This document shows, in pieces, positions 54,286 to 63,472 of a stretch of DNA of 64,000 bases. A program made the translations under genes and the position numbers. Numbering within the stretch: the stretch's first letter is position 1; each line of letters opens with the position of its first letter. The stretch comes from Oscillatoriaceae cyanobacterium Prado104 (GTDB taxonomy: Bacteria; Cyanobacteriota; Cyanobacteriia; Cyanobacteriales; Microcoleaceae), in assembly GCA_025454405.1 (NCBI GenBank), contig JALOON010000029.1, forward strand, positions 62,001 through 126,000, in the 5' to 3' direction. The notes under the pieces were generated by a model. The model had not been told where the DNA came from, did not search any database, and worked only from the letters and a program-made list of their open reading frames with translations.

Positions 54286-55461
54286 ATGCCTCAAGTTCTC
54301 TTCAAAGTCGATCTAACCAAACCGATGTCCGAACAGGAATTAGTCGGTCACAACCGCTGGCATCCAGATATTCCAGCAGTAGTTTCCGTCAATCCAGGCG
54401 AGGTATTTCGCATCGAGTGCAAAGACTGGACAGACGGACAAATTAAAAATGACGACAACCCCGACGACATTCGCGATGTAGACTTAACAGTCGTTCACGT
54501 TTTGAGCGGACCAATTTATGTTAACGGCGCGCAGCCGGGGGATATTTTAGTAGTCGATATCCTCGATATCGGGGCTTTGCAAGGGGATGAATGGGGCTTT
54601 ACCGGAATTTTTGCTAAAGAAAATGGTGGCGGTTTCTTGACCGAACATTTTCCGACGGCGGCGAAAGCAATTTGGGATTTTCAGGGAATTTATACCGCTT
54701 CCAGACACATTCCGAAAGTACGGTTTGCTGGAATTACCCATCCGGGTTTAATCGGCTGCGCTCCCTCTCAGGAATTGCTGAATAAATGGAACAAACGGGA
54801 AGCAGAATTAGTCGCTACAAATCCCGATCGAATTCCACCTTTAGCAGCCTTGCCGAATCCCAACAATGCAGTTTTGGGTTCCCTCAAAGGAGCAGAGTTC
54901 GATCGAGTTGCTGCGGAAGCGGCGCGCACTGTTCCTCCCCGCGAACACGGCGGCAATTGCGATATTAAAAACCTGTCGCGGGGTTCGCGAGTTTACTTCC
55001 CGGTTTATGTCGAAGGCGCGAAACTTTCGATGGGAGACATTCACTTTTCTCAAGGCGATGGAGAGATTTCATTCTGCGGGGCAATTGAAATGTCCGGATA
55101 TATCGACCTCCACGTCGATATTATCAAAGGCGGCATGGATAAATACGGGATGGTCAACCCAATTTTTAAACCCGGACCGGTGGAACCTCGCTATTCTGAG
55201 TACCTAGTTTTTGAAGGGATTTCGGTTGATGAATTTACCGGGCAACAGTATTATATGGATGCTCACGTTGCTTATCGCCGAGCTTGTTTGAATGCGATCG
55301 AATACTTGAAAAAGTTTGGTTTTACTGGAGAACAAGCATATTTGCTGTTAAGTTGCGCTCCGGTGGAAGGTCGCATCAGCGGCATTGTGGATATTCCAAA
55401 TGCTTGCTGCACGCTTGCCATACCGACGGAAATTTTTGAGATGGATATTTTGCCATCTTAA
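54286..55461 (+). CDS. fmdA: Formamidase/acetamidase FmdA
   Basis: The 391-residue protein belongs to the FmdA/AmdA family: VGHNRWHPDIPAVVSVNPGE, VLSGPIYVNGAQPGD, FAGITHPGLIGCAPS, EHGGNCDIKNLSRGSRVYFP and FSQGDGEISFCGAIE. It hydrolyses formamide to formate and ammonia. The linked fmdB and divergent urease genes form a nitrogen-release region. Confidence 0.93.
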   Translation: MPQVLFKVDLTKPMSEQELVGHNRWHPDIPAVVSVNPGEVFRIECKDWTDGQIKNDDNPDDIRDVDLTVVHVLSGPIYVNGAQPGDILVVDILDIGALQGDEWGFTGIFAKENGGGFLTEHFPTAAKAIWDFQGIYTASRHIPKVRFAGITHPGLIGCAPSQELLNKWNKREAELVATNPDRIPPLAALPNPNNAVLGSLKGAEFDRVAAEAARTVPPREHGGNCDIKNLSRGSRVYFPVYVEGAKLSMGDIHFSQGDGEISFCGAIEMSGYIDLHVDIIKGGMDKYGMVNPIFKPGPVEPRYSEYLVFEGISVDEFTGQQYYMDAHVAYRRACLNAIEYLKKFGFTGEQAYLLLSCAPVEGRISGIVDIPNACCTLAIPTEIFEMDILPS

Positions 55462-55499
55462 TTATAGGACTTATATCCTGTCCGGTCGATCGACCGCGA

Positions 55500-55562
55500 G
55501 CAGATTAGTTCGTAGTGCAGACTGAAGTCCGCTCTATTTTTCGGACTTCAGTCCGCACGCTC
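55500..55562. repeat. GGACTTCAGTCC palindrome pair
   Basis: GTTCGTAGTGCAGACTGAAG and its inverted partner TTCGGACTTCAGTCCGCACG lie between fmdA and fmdB, followed by another copy at about 55908-55941. Confidence 0.7.
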
Positions 55563-55602
55563 GATCCGTTTTTGCATTCCTAATTTACGATCGAAAATTC
55601 CT

Positions 55603-55866
55603 ATGCCCCTATACGATTTTAAGTGTGAAACTTGCGGTAATTTTGAGAAGTGGCGCTCTCTTGCAGAAGTGGATGCTCCCGTGCTTTGTCCGACTTGTGA
55701 AACTGCTGCTAAACGCATCTTTTCGCCGCCCATGCTTTTAACGGGAAACCTGCGCTTGAAAGCTCGAGAAAATAAAGAACCGCAAGTGATTCAGCGTTCC
55801 GAAGAGCCCAAACCGCAGCGGAATCGAGAACACCGAGGGGGACGACCTTGGATGATCGGTCACTGA
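55603..55866 (+). CDS. fmdB: FmdB-type zinc-ribbon protein
   Basis: The 87-residue protein (MPLYDFKCETCG) has two CXXC pairs (CETC and CPTC), the FmdB regulatory zinc ribbon. The C-terminal 40 residues are basic and polar. It often accompanies amidase genes and may regulate them. It follows fmdA by 141 bases. Confidence 0.9.
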   Translation: MPLYDFKCETCGNFEKWRSLAEVDAPVLCPTCETAAKRIFSPPMLLTGNLRLKARENKEPQVIQRSEEPKPQRNREHRGGRPWMIGH

Positions 55867-56538
55867 TGCTGTGCGATCGCGCCTTCGATCGATTACCATT
55901 GCAACAACAGTTTGTAGTGCGGACTTGAGTCCGCACTCCGAATTGTCAAAATAAGTTTTTTTGCAGGAGGCGCAATTCAAATTTAACAACTTTCTATCAC
56001 ATCTCTTATGTTAAATCTCTACCGATCGCATCTCTCCTAAGTTCGATCCTAAGTTTAGATCCTCAATTCGATCGCTCGCTAAAGCAAGCTCGCAGATGGA
56101 TTGACAACTATTGTATTCGATCGTAATTTATCGATTTAAACCTAAAAACTAACGGAAAAAGCAAATCAGGTTGGGTCCAATAGGGTCTGACACTCCCAAC
56201 TCAGTAAAAATACTAAGTCGGTTATTATAAATTTATGTAAATCTGCGTGCGATCGCATAAACTGTTGACTGAGATCACAAACATCTGGCTCGGAAAACAT
56301 GGATACTTAAAGAACACAGGTTAAATTGTTCCGGCAGTCTGCCGCGATCGTACAGCTCGCCCTGCCAGTCTCAATACAGGGATCGTTCTTGACATTGCAC
56401 TACCCAACAATTGACCCAAAGTTAAAACCCTAGGTTTTAACTTTGGTTTAGCTGTTAGCAAAATACTTTTTGACACATTTTATTAAAGGATAAAAATGTG
56501 TAATTGTCAATTACTCCTGATAAATTTGGGGGAAAGCA
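55867..56538. other. 672-base gap before the histidine kinase
   Basis: Apart from a palindrome at 55908-55941, the clear feature is an inverted repeat with 14-base arms and a three-base loop at 56416-56446 (CCAAAGTTAAAACC, CTA, complement). It ends about 90 bases before the kinase ATG and could be a terminator or operator. No gene was found. Confidence 0.55.
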
Positions 56539-58314
56539 ATGTTATTATTTAGCCGCACTAAGCCCATAGATAGCCAAACCAAAACAGATAAATCTGTCCC
56601 AAAAAAACTCTGGCAGAATTTATCTATAGAGCCAAATTGGTTGCAGGGAAAATTCAGCCGCTTGCGGATCGGTTACAAGATCGGCTACGGCTACGCTTTA
56701 GCTATTGGGATAGCAATTTTCGGCACCGGTGCGGGGCTAAAATTAGGAGACTATTTTCGCAAGGAAGCTTTAACTCAGCTAAATGTTTCCCAACAGCAGC
56801 AGCAACTCCTGCAAAACTTGCAAAATAACGTATTTGAAGCCCGATCGCACGCTGCGAGGATGCCTGCAGTGTTGGGAGACAGGGTTTGGCTGGAATACGA
56901 AAACGATCGGTTTTTTCTGCAAATCAACGAGGCGAAAGCCCTGATCGAAGACAATCAATCTTTTGCAACGCGAAATCGCGATCGGCTAGCAGTAGAAGAA
57001 AAAAAATTACAGGATTTGTTGCAGAGATATGCAATCGTCATCGATTACTACGCCCAGATAACTAGACAGCAATTAAAAGAAGTCGAAGCCTGGAATTTGC
57101 CACCAAATCAAATAGAAGCCGCACAGCTACAAATCTTGAGAAATACTAGCGGCGAAGCAGCATTTGATTTAGATCGACTGGCCGATAATTTAAATGAAAT
57201 AATCCTCGCAGTAGATGTTCAAAAACTGCAAGCAGCAACAGCATTAGAGGAGGCTGAAGCTTTGCGGAACCGAATTATTTTAGGGAGTATGCTAATTTCA
57301 GCATTGATGGCTACCGCACTGGCATACAACACCAGCCGCGCGATCGCCCAACCCCTCGAAGCCGTCACCAACGTCGCCCAGCAAGTCGCTCGCGAATCCA
57401 ATTTCAACCTGCAAGTACCCGTCACCACACAAGATGAAATAGGAGTTTTTGCCGCATCCTTCAATAAATTAATTCAGCGAGTTAGCGACTATACAAAAGA
57501 ACTCAAAGAAACTCAAGCCCAACTAATTCAAACCGAAAAAATGTCATCTCTCGGTCAAATGGTTGCGGGTGTCGCCCACGAAATTAACAATCCCGTCAAC
57601 TTTATCCGAGGCAATGTCGATTATGCCAATAAATACATCCAAGATTTACTAGAACTGATCGACCTCTATCAAGAAACCTATCCAACAGCAACCGCAGAAA
57701 TTCAATACTTCACCGAAGATATCGAAGTAGAATTTATCAAAGAAGATTTGCCAAAAACGCTGGATTCAATGAAAATGGGAGCCGATCGCATCTGCGAAAT
57801 CGTCACATCCATGCGCAATTTTTCCCGATCGTCCGATCTCAGAAAACCGTCAGACATTCACGAAGGAATTGACAGCACTCTCGTAATTCTCAATCACAGG
57901 CTCAAACAAGGCATCGAAGTTATTAAAGAATACGGCAGTTTGCCCCTTGTAGAATGTTATGGAACCCAATTGAATCAAGTATTTATGAACGTCATCGGCA
58001 ACGCGATCGATGCGCTAGAAGAGTTAAAAGCTGCTGACAAAAACTATTCGCCGAAGATTTGGATCGCCACGGAAGTTACTGCTGAAAACACAGTCACCGT
58101 CAAGATTTGGGATAACGGGCCGGGGATTGACTCCGCAATAGCAAAACACATATTCGATCCATTTTTCACCACCAAGTCGATCGGCAAAGGCACCGGATTG
58201 GGGCTGGCTATTTCCCATCAAATAATTGCCAAACATCAAGGGAAAATAAATGTAAATTCCCAAATCGGAGAGGGAACAGAATTTATAATTACTTTGCCGA
58301 TCGTGTCAAATTAA
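56539..58314 (+). CDS. Membrane sensor histidine kinase
   Basis: The 591-residue protein has a TM segment at about 50-68, a periplasmic helical sensor region, a second TM at about 252-270 and a HAMP-like linker (SRAIAQPLEAVTNVAQQV). An H-box GVAHEINNPVNFI carries the phospho-His. The ATPase domain has NVIGNAIDAL, WDNGPGID, FDPFFTTK and GKGTGLGLAI. GGGGGAAAG precedes the ATG. No response regulator is adjacent. The signal is unknown. Confidence 0.93.
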   Translation: MLLFSRTKPIDSQTKTDKSVPKKLWQNLSIEPNWLQGKFSRLRIGYKIGYGYALAIGIAIFGTGAGLKLGDYFRKEALTQLNVSQQQQQLLQNLQNNVFEARSHAARMPAVLGDRVWLEYENDRFFLQINEAKALIEDNQSFATRNRDRLAVEEKKLQDLLQRYAIVIDYYAQITRQQLKEVEAWNLPPNQIEAAQLQILRNTSGEAAFDLDRLADNLNEIILAVDVQKLQAATALEEAEALRNRIILGSMLISALMATALAYNTSRAIAQPLEAVTNVAQQVARESNFNLQVPVTTQDEIGVFAASFNKLIQRVSDYTKELKETQAQLIQTEKMSSLGQMVAGVAHEINNPVNFIRGNVDYANKYIQDLLELIDLYQETYPTATAEIQYFTEDIEVEFIKEDLPKTLDSMKMGADRICEIVTSMRNFSRSSDLRKPSDIHEGIDSTLVILNHRLKQGIEVIKEYGSLPLVECYGTQLNQVFMNVIGNAIDALEELKAADKNYSPKIWIATEVTAENTVTVKIWDNGPGIDSAIAKHIFDPFFTTKSIGKGTGLGLAISHQIIAKHQGKINVNSQIGEGTEFIITLPIVSN

Positions 58315-58501
58315 GTAGAAGGTGGTAGGTGGTATCTGACCTCGCCTTCAGCATTGGTCAGAGGACTGCCGTCAACTCACGCGCAATTCATAAGGCAGCG
58401 CGTTGGGCGGGTTCCCCGACTTGTAGCGACTGCCGTCTCAACACCTCCCTTTCGGGTAGGTTTGAGGCTTCTTGCTGTTCAAGCTAAAACCTACGCCCAG
58501 A

Positions 58502-59113
58502 TCAAGAATCCTTCGATCGCACTTGTTCAAATTCTTCAGAATCATCGGAAAAATTAGAGTCTTCGCTACTCTTAGTTCGCCCCGATTCACCATTATTCGT
58601 AGCAGCGCCGTATCCCTGCAAATCCCCAGGCAAAGCCGCATCGTAACCCCGATAATAACCTTCATCCAAACTCGAATCTTCGATCGAAATCGCCCCTCTC
58701 TGACTCGGCGACAATCTATCGCCCCCTCTCCCCCTGCCAGAAATCGACGGTTTTCGAGTAAAACTTTTCCAAGCAGCCCTAATCCCAGTCATCACGCTGC
58801 GAGTCGTCACCTGCACGTTTTGCGCCTGTTGCTTCGCGCTACCAATACTTCGATCGACCTGTTTCACCACCTTGCCCGCACTTTGCACCCCCTCGCTGAC
58901 ATCATCCGTCAACTCGCTAATTTCCAGCCCCGTCAGCCGAATCGCCTCCAAAGTTGGCGGAAATTCCCGAGACAGCGTGTCGGCCAACTTTTCCACGCTG
59001 CGGGCCGCCCGCGCCATAGCTTGCACCGCAGGTATCAAAGTCACTAACACAGCAGTCAGGCTAACTGCTACTAGCAAAATCGAAAATCCTAGCCAAAATA
59101 GGGGGTCACTCAC
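58502..59113 (-). CDS. DUF948-like membrane protein
   Basis: The 203-residue protein starts at GTG 59113 (MSDPLFWLGFSILLVAVS), with one N-terminal TM segment, then a coiled-coil-like helical region (MARAARSVEKLADTLSREF) and a disordered polar tail. This is the DUF948 pattern of small membrane proteins. It follows a YtxH-like gene and an unknown gene on the same strand. Confidence 0.75.
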   Translation of the reverse strand: MSDPLFWLGFSILLVAVSLTAVLVTLIPAVQAMARAARSVEKLADTLSREFPPTLEAIRLTGLEISELTDDVSEGVQSAGKVVKQVDRSIGSAKQQAQNVQVTTRSVMTGIRAAWKSFTRKPSISGRGRGGDRLSPSQRGAISIEDSSLDEGYYRGYDAALPGDLQGYGAATNNGESGRTKSSEDSNFSDDSEEFEQVRSKDS

Positions 59114-59150
59114 AAGAATTTGGGATTTAAAGTGCGGAATTTCAGGCAGT

Positions 59151-59492
59151 TTAGCGGGCTGAAGGGCGCGGCGGGGGACTGACTTCAGGTTCAGTTTCCG
59201 ACAGTATTTGACGTTCCCGCTGAGTCGCTTCCAAGCCCGCCGCGATCGCCTCCTTCAGTCTAATCAAAGTTTCGTCCCAATTTCGCAGTGCCGATTCAGA
59301 AAGTCGATCGGCCTGCAACTGCACGCTAGTCGATAAATCCTCCGCCAACTCCGGCAATGCCTCGGCCGATTTTTTCAATATCTGTCGCGTTTCCTTGCCC
59401 GTTCGCGGTGCTAACAGCAAGCCTGTCACCGCCCCGATGGCAGAACCTACTAACAAACCGCCAATAAATAATCCAGAACGTTTATTTGACAT
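59151..59492 (-). CDS. YtxH-domain protein
   Basis: The 113-residue protein (MSNKRSGLFIGGLLVGSAIG) has the glycine-rich TM segment GLLVGSAIGAVTGLLLAPRTGKE, split by positions 12-36, typical of YtxH, followed by a helical amphipathic tail. Function is unclear; some are stress or envelope associated. Confidence 0.82.
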   Translation of the reverse strand: MSNKRSGLFIGGLLVGSAIGAVTGLLLAPRTGKETRQILKKSAEALPELAEDLSTSVQLQADRLSESALRNWDETLIRLKEAIAAGLEATQRERQILSETEPEVSPPPRPSAR

Positions 59493-59628
59493 TTTTATAA
59501 CTTATCTCCCTACACCAATTTTAGGCGTGTTTGGTGGATAGCAGCGACTTCAATAGGTAGGGTAGCCCCGATCCTTTGAGCTTTGCAATTAATTTTCAAT
59601 TATAAAATCTAAAATCTAAAATCTAAAA

Positions 59629-59928
59629 TTAAGGTCGATCGCGCCGCAGCCACAGTCGCCTTCCCCAACCCAGCAATCCCAAAAGTTGCTGAACTTGTTC
59701 CAATTGCTGTGCTAATTGTCGGTATTTCCCCCGCAATTGGCGCGCACCTTGCTGCCTTTGACCAAAAAAAGCGGGTGATTGACTCAGTACGTAACTGCAA
59801 CAGCGATCGAGCGCCGCAATCCTCTTTTCAAACAGTACGATCTCCCGCCTGAATTGCCGCATTTTCACAGCTATATAAAAACAAACCAGAGATATAAGTA
59901 AATTTATAATTATAACAGCAGTCAACAT
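59629..59928 (-). CDS. Small membrane-anchored coiled-coil protein
   Basis: The 99-residue protein has an N-terminal TM segment (VIIINLLISLVCFYIAVKM) and a Gln/Arg-rich helix. It heads a three-gene minus-strand cluster with YtxH and DUF948 proteins, with 130-140 base gaps. Function unknown. Confidence 0.65.
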   Translation of the reverse strand: MLTAVIIINLLISLVCFYIAVKMRQFRREIVLFEKRIAALDRCCSYVLSQSPAFFGQRQQGARQLRGKYRQLAQQLEQVQQLLGLLGWGRRLWLRRDRP

Positions 59929-59937
59929 TTTGTAATT

Positions 59938-60120
59938 TGAAGGAAGAAGGAAGAAGGAAGACGGAAGAAGGAAGAAGGAAGAGGGAAGCAGTAGGTATTG
60001 AATATAAATAAGGTGGAAAAGTGGTAGATGTTTGGTGGGGGGTAACAGGGACTTGTGCCTGAAACCTCACACCTAACATCTCACACCTAACACCTAACAC
60101 CTAATACCTAACACCCGATC
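59938..60120. repeat. GAAGGAAG tract and ACACCTAAC heptamer-like repeats
   Basis: GAAGGAAGAAGG units (59940-59990) are followed by a run of ACACCTAAC-type units (about 60063-60115). The latter is a short tandem repeat cluster between the small membrane gene and msrA. Confidence 0.7.
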
Positions 60121-60123
60121 GAA

Positions 60124-60777
60124 CTAAACCTGAGACATCGCAGGCAAACAAACTTTTGTACCGCCCAAACCGCAATAACCGTTCGGGTTTTTAGCGAGGT
60201 ACTGCTGGTGATAGCTTTCTGCGTAATAAAACTCAGGAGCATCCAGAATTTCCGTCGTAATCTTGCCATAACCTGCAGCCGTCAGAGCCTGCTGGTAAGC
60301 ATCGCGCGAAGTTTCAGCTAGCTGCTTTTGACTGTCTGAATAGGTGTAAATGCCCGATCGATACTGAGTTCCCGTATCATTTCCCTGGCGCATTCCTTGA
60401 GTGGGATTGTGACTTTCCCAAAAAACTTTTAGGAGAGTTTCATAACTAACTTTTGTCGGATCGAACACAACCAAAACTACTTCATTGTGTCCCGTCATCC
60501 CAGTGCAAACTTCTTTGTAAGTAGGATTTGGAGTAATCCCCGCAGCGTAGCCAACAGCCGTCGAAAAAACTCCCTCTTGCTGCCAGAATTTGCGTTCGGC
60601 TCCCCAAAAACAGCCCAAACCAAACATGGCAGTTTCCATGCCCTTCGGAAACGGAGGTTTGAGCGGATTGCCGTTAACAAAGTGATTTGCCGGTACCGGC
60701 ATGGACTCTGCCCGTCCCGGTAATGCCTCTTCGGGAGAGGGCAGGCTCGACTTTTTGCCAAATCCAAATAGCACCAT
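60124..60777 (-). CDS. msrA: Peptide methionine sulfoxide reductase A
   Basis: The 217-residue protein has the catalytic [19 protein letters not shown] motif, YSGI-type [11 protein letters not shown] and a C-terminal Cys pair region ([11 protein letters not shown]). It reduces methionine-S-sulfoxide. ATG 60777 gives the usual cyanobacterial N-terminus (MVLFGFGKK). An upstream ATG 60807 has a TTAGGTAAAG ribosome site and is an alternative start. Confidence 0.95.
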   Translation of the reverse strand: MVLFGFGKKSSLPSPEEALPGRAESMPVPANHFVNGNPLKPPFPKGMETAMFGLGCFWGAERKFWQQEGVFSTAVGYAAGITPNPTYKEVCTGMTGHNEVVLVVFDPTKVSYETLLKVFWESHNPTQGMRQGNDTGTQYRSGIYTYSDSQKQLAETSRDAYQQALTAAGYGKITTEILDAPEFYYAESYHQQYLAKNPNGYCGLGGTKVCLPAMSQV

Positions 60778-60807
60778 AGGTTTCTCGCGGCGATCTTTGA
60801 TAAACAT

Positions 60808-61184
60808 CTTTACCTAACTTAATAATAGCAGGTGGACAGTTACTATAGCGGCTCTTTTGCAGGTAGCAGGACTTACGTCACAAGTGGCTCGACACGCTAC
60901 CTATAGCCGTGATGCTTGCAGTGTGCGCTCATACTTCTTATAGAGTACGGGCATCTCAGATGGGTAGAAGGCAGAAGGTCGATCGCGTGACAGTTTTGCG
61001 ATCGGCGCGATCGCTCTTAATTTGGTGTCCGATCGCATTTTTTAGTGCGATGCGTCACCTAAAAGTATATTACAAATCACCTTTTATTAACCTCTAAATC
61101 ACGCGGATTTCCGAAAAATTATCCGATTCTTCAATATATAGGCTTGTAGTTTTTATTCAGAACCAGTAATTAGGAGGGTTAAAA
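60808..61184. other. Gap between msrA and the small gene
   Basis: No gene, terminator or RNA was recognised. HIP1-type GCGATCG sites are frequent. Confidence 0.5.
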
Positions 61185-61322
61185 ATGGCTAGCGGAGTTG
61201 ACAATAAAGCTTTAAAATCGAACCCGTTTGTGACTTACCGCGACCCGCTGACGGGCAAGTGGATTGTCGTGCATCAGTATTTGCAGCAATCTTTGCAAAG
61301 CGCTGGGCCGATCGCGGCTTGA
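61185..61322 (+). CDS. 45-residue small protein
   Basis: The ORF reads MASGVDNKALKSNPFVTYRD then PLTGKWIVVHQYLQQSLQSA and GPIAA. TAGGAGGG at 61171-61178 is a near-perfect ribosome binding site. Codon use is normal. It is a short conserved-looking cyanobacterial protein of unknown function. The next sequence is a long tandem repeat. Confidence 0.7.
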   Translation: MASGVDNKALKSNPFVTYRDPLTGKWIVVHQYLQQSLQSAGPIAA

Positions 61323-61356
61323 GTAACACCCAAAGGAGTAGTTGACAGTTGACAGT

Positions 61357-61600
61357 TAAGAAAAGTTTTGAGTTTTGAGTTTCTCGGGAGTTTTGAGTTT
61401 TGAGTTTCTCGGGAGTTTTGAGTTTTGAGTTTCTCGGGAGTTTTGAGTTTTGAGTTTCTCGGGAGTTTTGAGTTTTGAGTTTTGAGTTTTGAATTGAAGA
61501 AAAGTTGTGAGTTGTTCGGGAGTTGTGAATTTTGAGTTGTGAGTGGTGAGTTTTGAATTAATAAATGTCTTTAACTCAAAACTCCCGATAGATTATCAAT
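61357..61600. repeat. Tandem 25-base TTTTGAGTTTTGAGTTTCTCGGGA repeats
   Basis: Four complete units of GTTTTGAGTTTTGAG followed by TTTCTCGGGA, then degenerate copies with TTGTTCGGGAG, run to about 61600 and precede ureE. The gap 61323-61662 is filled by this. Confidence 0.8.
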
Positions 61601-61662
61601 TAGCAATTACGGATCTAAAATCTAGTTCAGTTATTCATGAAACATCTAAAATCTAAAATCTC

Positions 61663-62100
61663 TTAGTGGCTGTGTCCGTAAGCTCCCATTTCTGGATGAA
61701 ACGGTGCTGTTTCTTCTGTTACTGCCAATCCCATTTTTTCGAGCATCGCTTGCAAAACAGAGTCAGGAGCAAGCCTTAAATAACTATCGCTAACCTCTAA
61801 ATATACGTGGCGGTTTCCTAAATGGTAAGCCGCCCGCAACAGCAACAGGGGAGTTGCAGCCCGTACCGTCATCACCAGTTCGGGTTTTGCAGTTACCCGC
61901 ACCAAACAGCTACCGTCTTCTGACTGCAATAAATCCCGATCTCGCAGTACCGTACCTCTAGGCAAAAGCAACTGCAATGTTTCCCCGCTATCCGTCTCAA
62001 ATCGGTGGCGGCTGCGCGCGCGATCGGCCGCTGTCAAGGCTAAGGTAAAGCTCACAACTGCATCGGGATTTGCAGGCAACTGTTTTGTAAAAGTTAGCAT
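61663..62100 (-). CDS. ureE: Urease accessory protein UreE (nickel chaperone)
   Basis: The 145-residue protein has the UreE motifs DSGETLQLLLPRGTVLRDRD, AAYHLGNRHVYLEV and a C-terminal GAYGHSH, giving Ni-binding histidines. It delivers nickel to apo-urease. It is 9 kb from ureD, unlinked from the rest of the ure genes in the window. Confidence 0.88.
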   Translation of the reverse strand: MLTFTKQLPANPDAVVSFTLALTAADRARSRHRFETDSGETLQLLLPRGTVLRDRDLLQSEDGSCLVRVTAKPELVMTVRAATPLLLLRAAYHLGNRHVYLEVSDSYLRLAPDSVLQAMLEKMGLAVTEETAPFHPEMGAYGHSH

Positions 62101-62160
62101 TTCGATTTGGCATTCCTCACCGACAGGTCGAAAGAAAAAGGCATGAGGCAGAATTAAATA

Positions 62161-62363
62161 TATAGCGATCGCAAATGATTTGTAAATCTCTTACTCCCAG
62201 ACCTTAATAAGGGGAGGGCTGGGGTGGGGTCAAACAATTTACGAATGATTGGCGATCGCTATAGCAATCGCCAATCATTCGTAAATTTCTTACTCCCTCG
62301 CCCTTAGTAAGGGGAGAGTTGGGGTGGGATAAAAACTTTACAAATGATTTAGGACTGCTATAG
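62161..62363. mobile_element. Two fused CTATAG-type MITE copies
   Basis: Copy one (62161-62263) runs TATAGCGATCGCAAATG to GGCGATCGCTATA. Copy two (62260-62363) runs CTATAGCAATCGCCAATC to GGACTGCTATAG. They share the TATAG junction. No coding capacity; a homologue lies at 50553-50656. Confidence 0.75.
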
Positions 62364-62472
62364 ATGGAAAATTCAACTTGAAAATTCAACATCTAATTTC
62401 CGCAAAATTTTCCTGTTCCTTCTTCTCTCGCACCCCTTCCTTCGCTCCGAACATCTTTTTTCATTTTGACTG

Positions 62473-62924
62473 TTAATTACCCGCTTGTTGCTGGCGCAGT
62501 AACTCGGCTTGAATGCGCTGTTTGACAGCCGGATTAGCTTGTTGCAGCAACGTAAGTTGGTTGAAGCGAGCAACTGTCAAGCCATTGCTTTCTATAATTT
62601 TTTTAGCTTGCTGGCAATAATTTACTGCAATGCCGCGGACATTTCCCGAAAGCCTGTTAATTTCTCTAGTTTCGTTGCACACTACCCTCGGCACCGAGCC
62701 GCCAACTATGCCTTTAATTTCGTTATAAAGTTGGTAATTTCCTCGTTTGTAGGCTCTTGAGCTTGAGCTCGGGCGGCAGCACCAAATACGGGGACTGGAG
62801 AGTTGGCGTACCAACCGGGGGCCCACCCGCTAGCTAAAGCTGCCGTCGAAAGGATGCCGGCGAGCAAGGATTGTCGCAAGATGCGGTTGAAGCGCAATTG
62901 AGAGGTTTTGAGTACAGTGTTCAT
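62473..62924 (-). pseudogene. Frameshifted DUF4168-family exported protein
   Basis: From ATG 62924 (MNTVLKTSQLRFNRIL) the frame gives a signal peptide and AQEPTNEEITNF, then ITKLKA and stop at about 62706. The next frame continues YNEIKGIVGG, VCNETREINRL, GIAVNYCQQAKKIIESNGLT and LLRQQQAGN, the DUF4168 core. The segment normally joining them (about 15 residues) is missing, so a deletion with frameshift is likely. A sequencing error cannot be excluded. Confidence 0.72.
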
Positions 62925-63472
62925 GGTCGTCGGTGGTTGTTTGCGTGTAAATAAAAATTGCACGGTGCGCGAAGGCTCAATCTTTGAGAATAATTAAGTG
63001 GCGAGAAAGTTCCTGCCGGGGAGAAATGTTTAATTCAAGCAGGCAGATTTGGGAGTTGCGATCGAACTTAAATTTTCACAAAATGCGCAATTTCAACAGG
63101 TGATGAATCTGCCTGGATGCGGCGCATTTTTGGTAAGGGCGATCGGCCTGCTGCAGCGCGACTTTTCTCCTCTGCCGATCGATTGAGCGTCGGCTGCATC
63201 TGGCTCCCCACAATTGCCACAAGTGTCTTGACGTTAGGGAACAAGCATCTTGACCCTTGGCCCCTGTGACAAGTTATGGTCAATCGAGCAGTTATTAATT
63301 TTAATTCCAGTCTTTTGTCAATCTTAACATATTTTGAAAGTAAAGAAAACCCAAAATTTAAGCGCTGGTTTTCATTAGCGCCAATTCCCAAATTGCCCGT
63401 ACAATAAATTTTTCATGTCAAATATTAAATAAATCTAAACCCCCTTGACAGCAAGCCCGATCGTCCTTCCGA
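62925..63472. other. 548-base gap
   Basis: No convincing gene was seen. A 107-residue frame at 63068-63391 (minus) has no motif and atypical composition and is not called. Confidence 0.4.

Noticed and set aside
60909-61097. 62-residue plus-strand frame
   Set aside because: No ribosome site and no homology-like features; sequence is HIP1-rich intergenic DNA.
63068-63391. 107-residue minus-strand frame
   Set aside because: No family, poor composition and no clear ribosome site.
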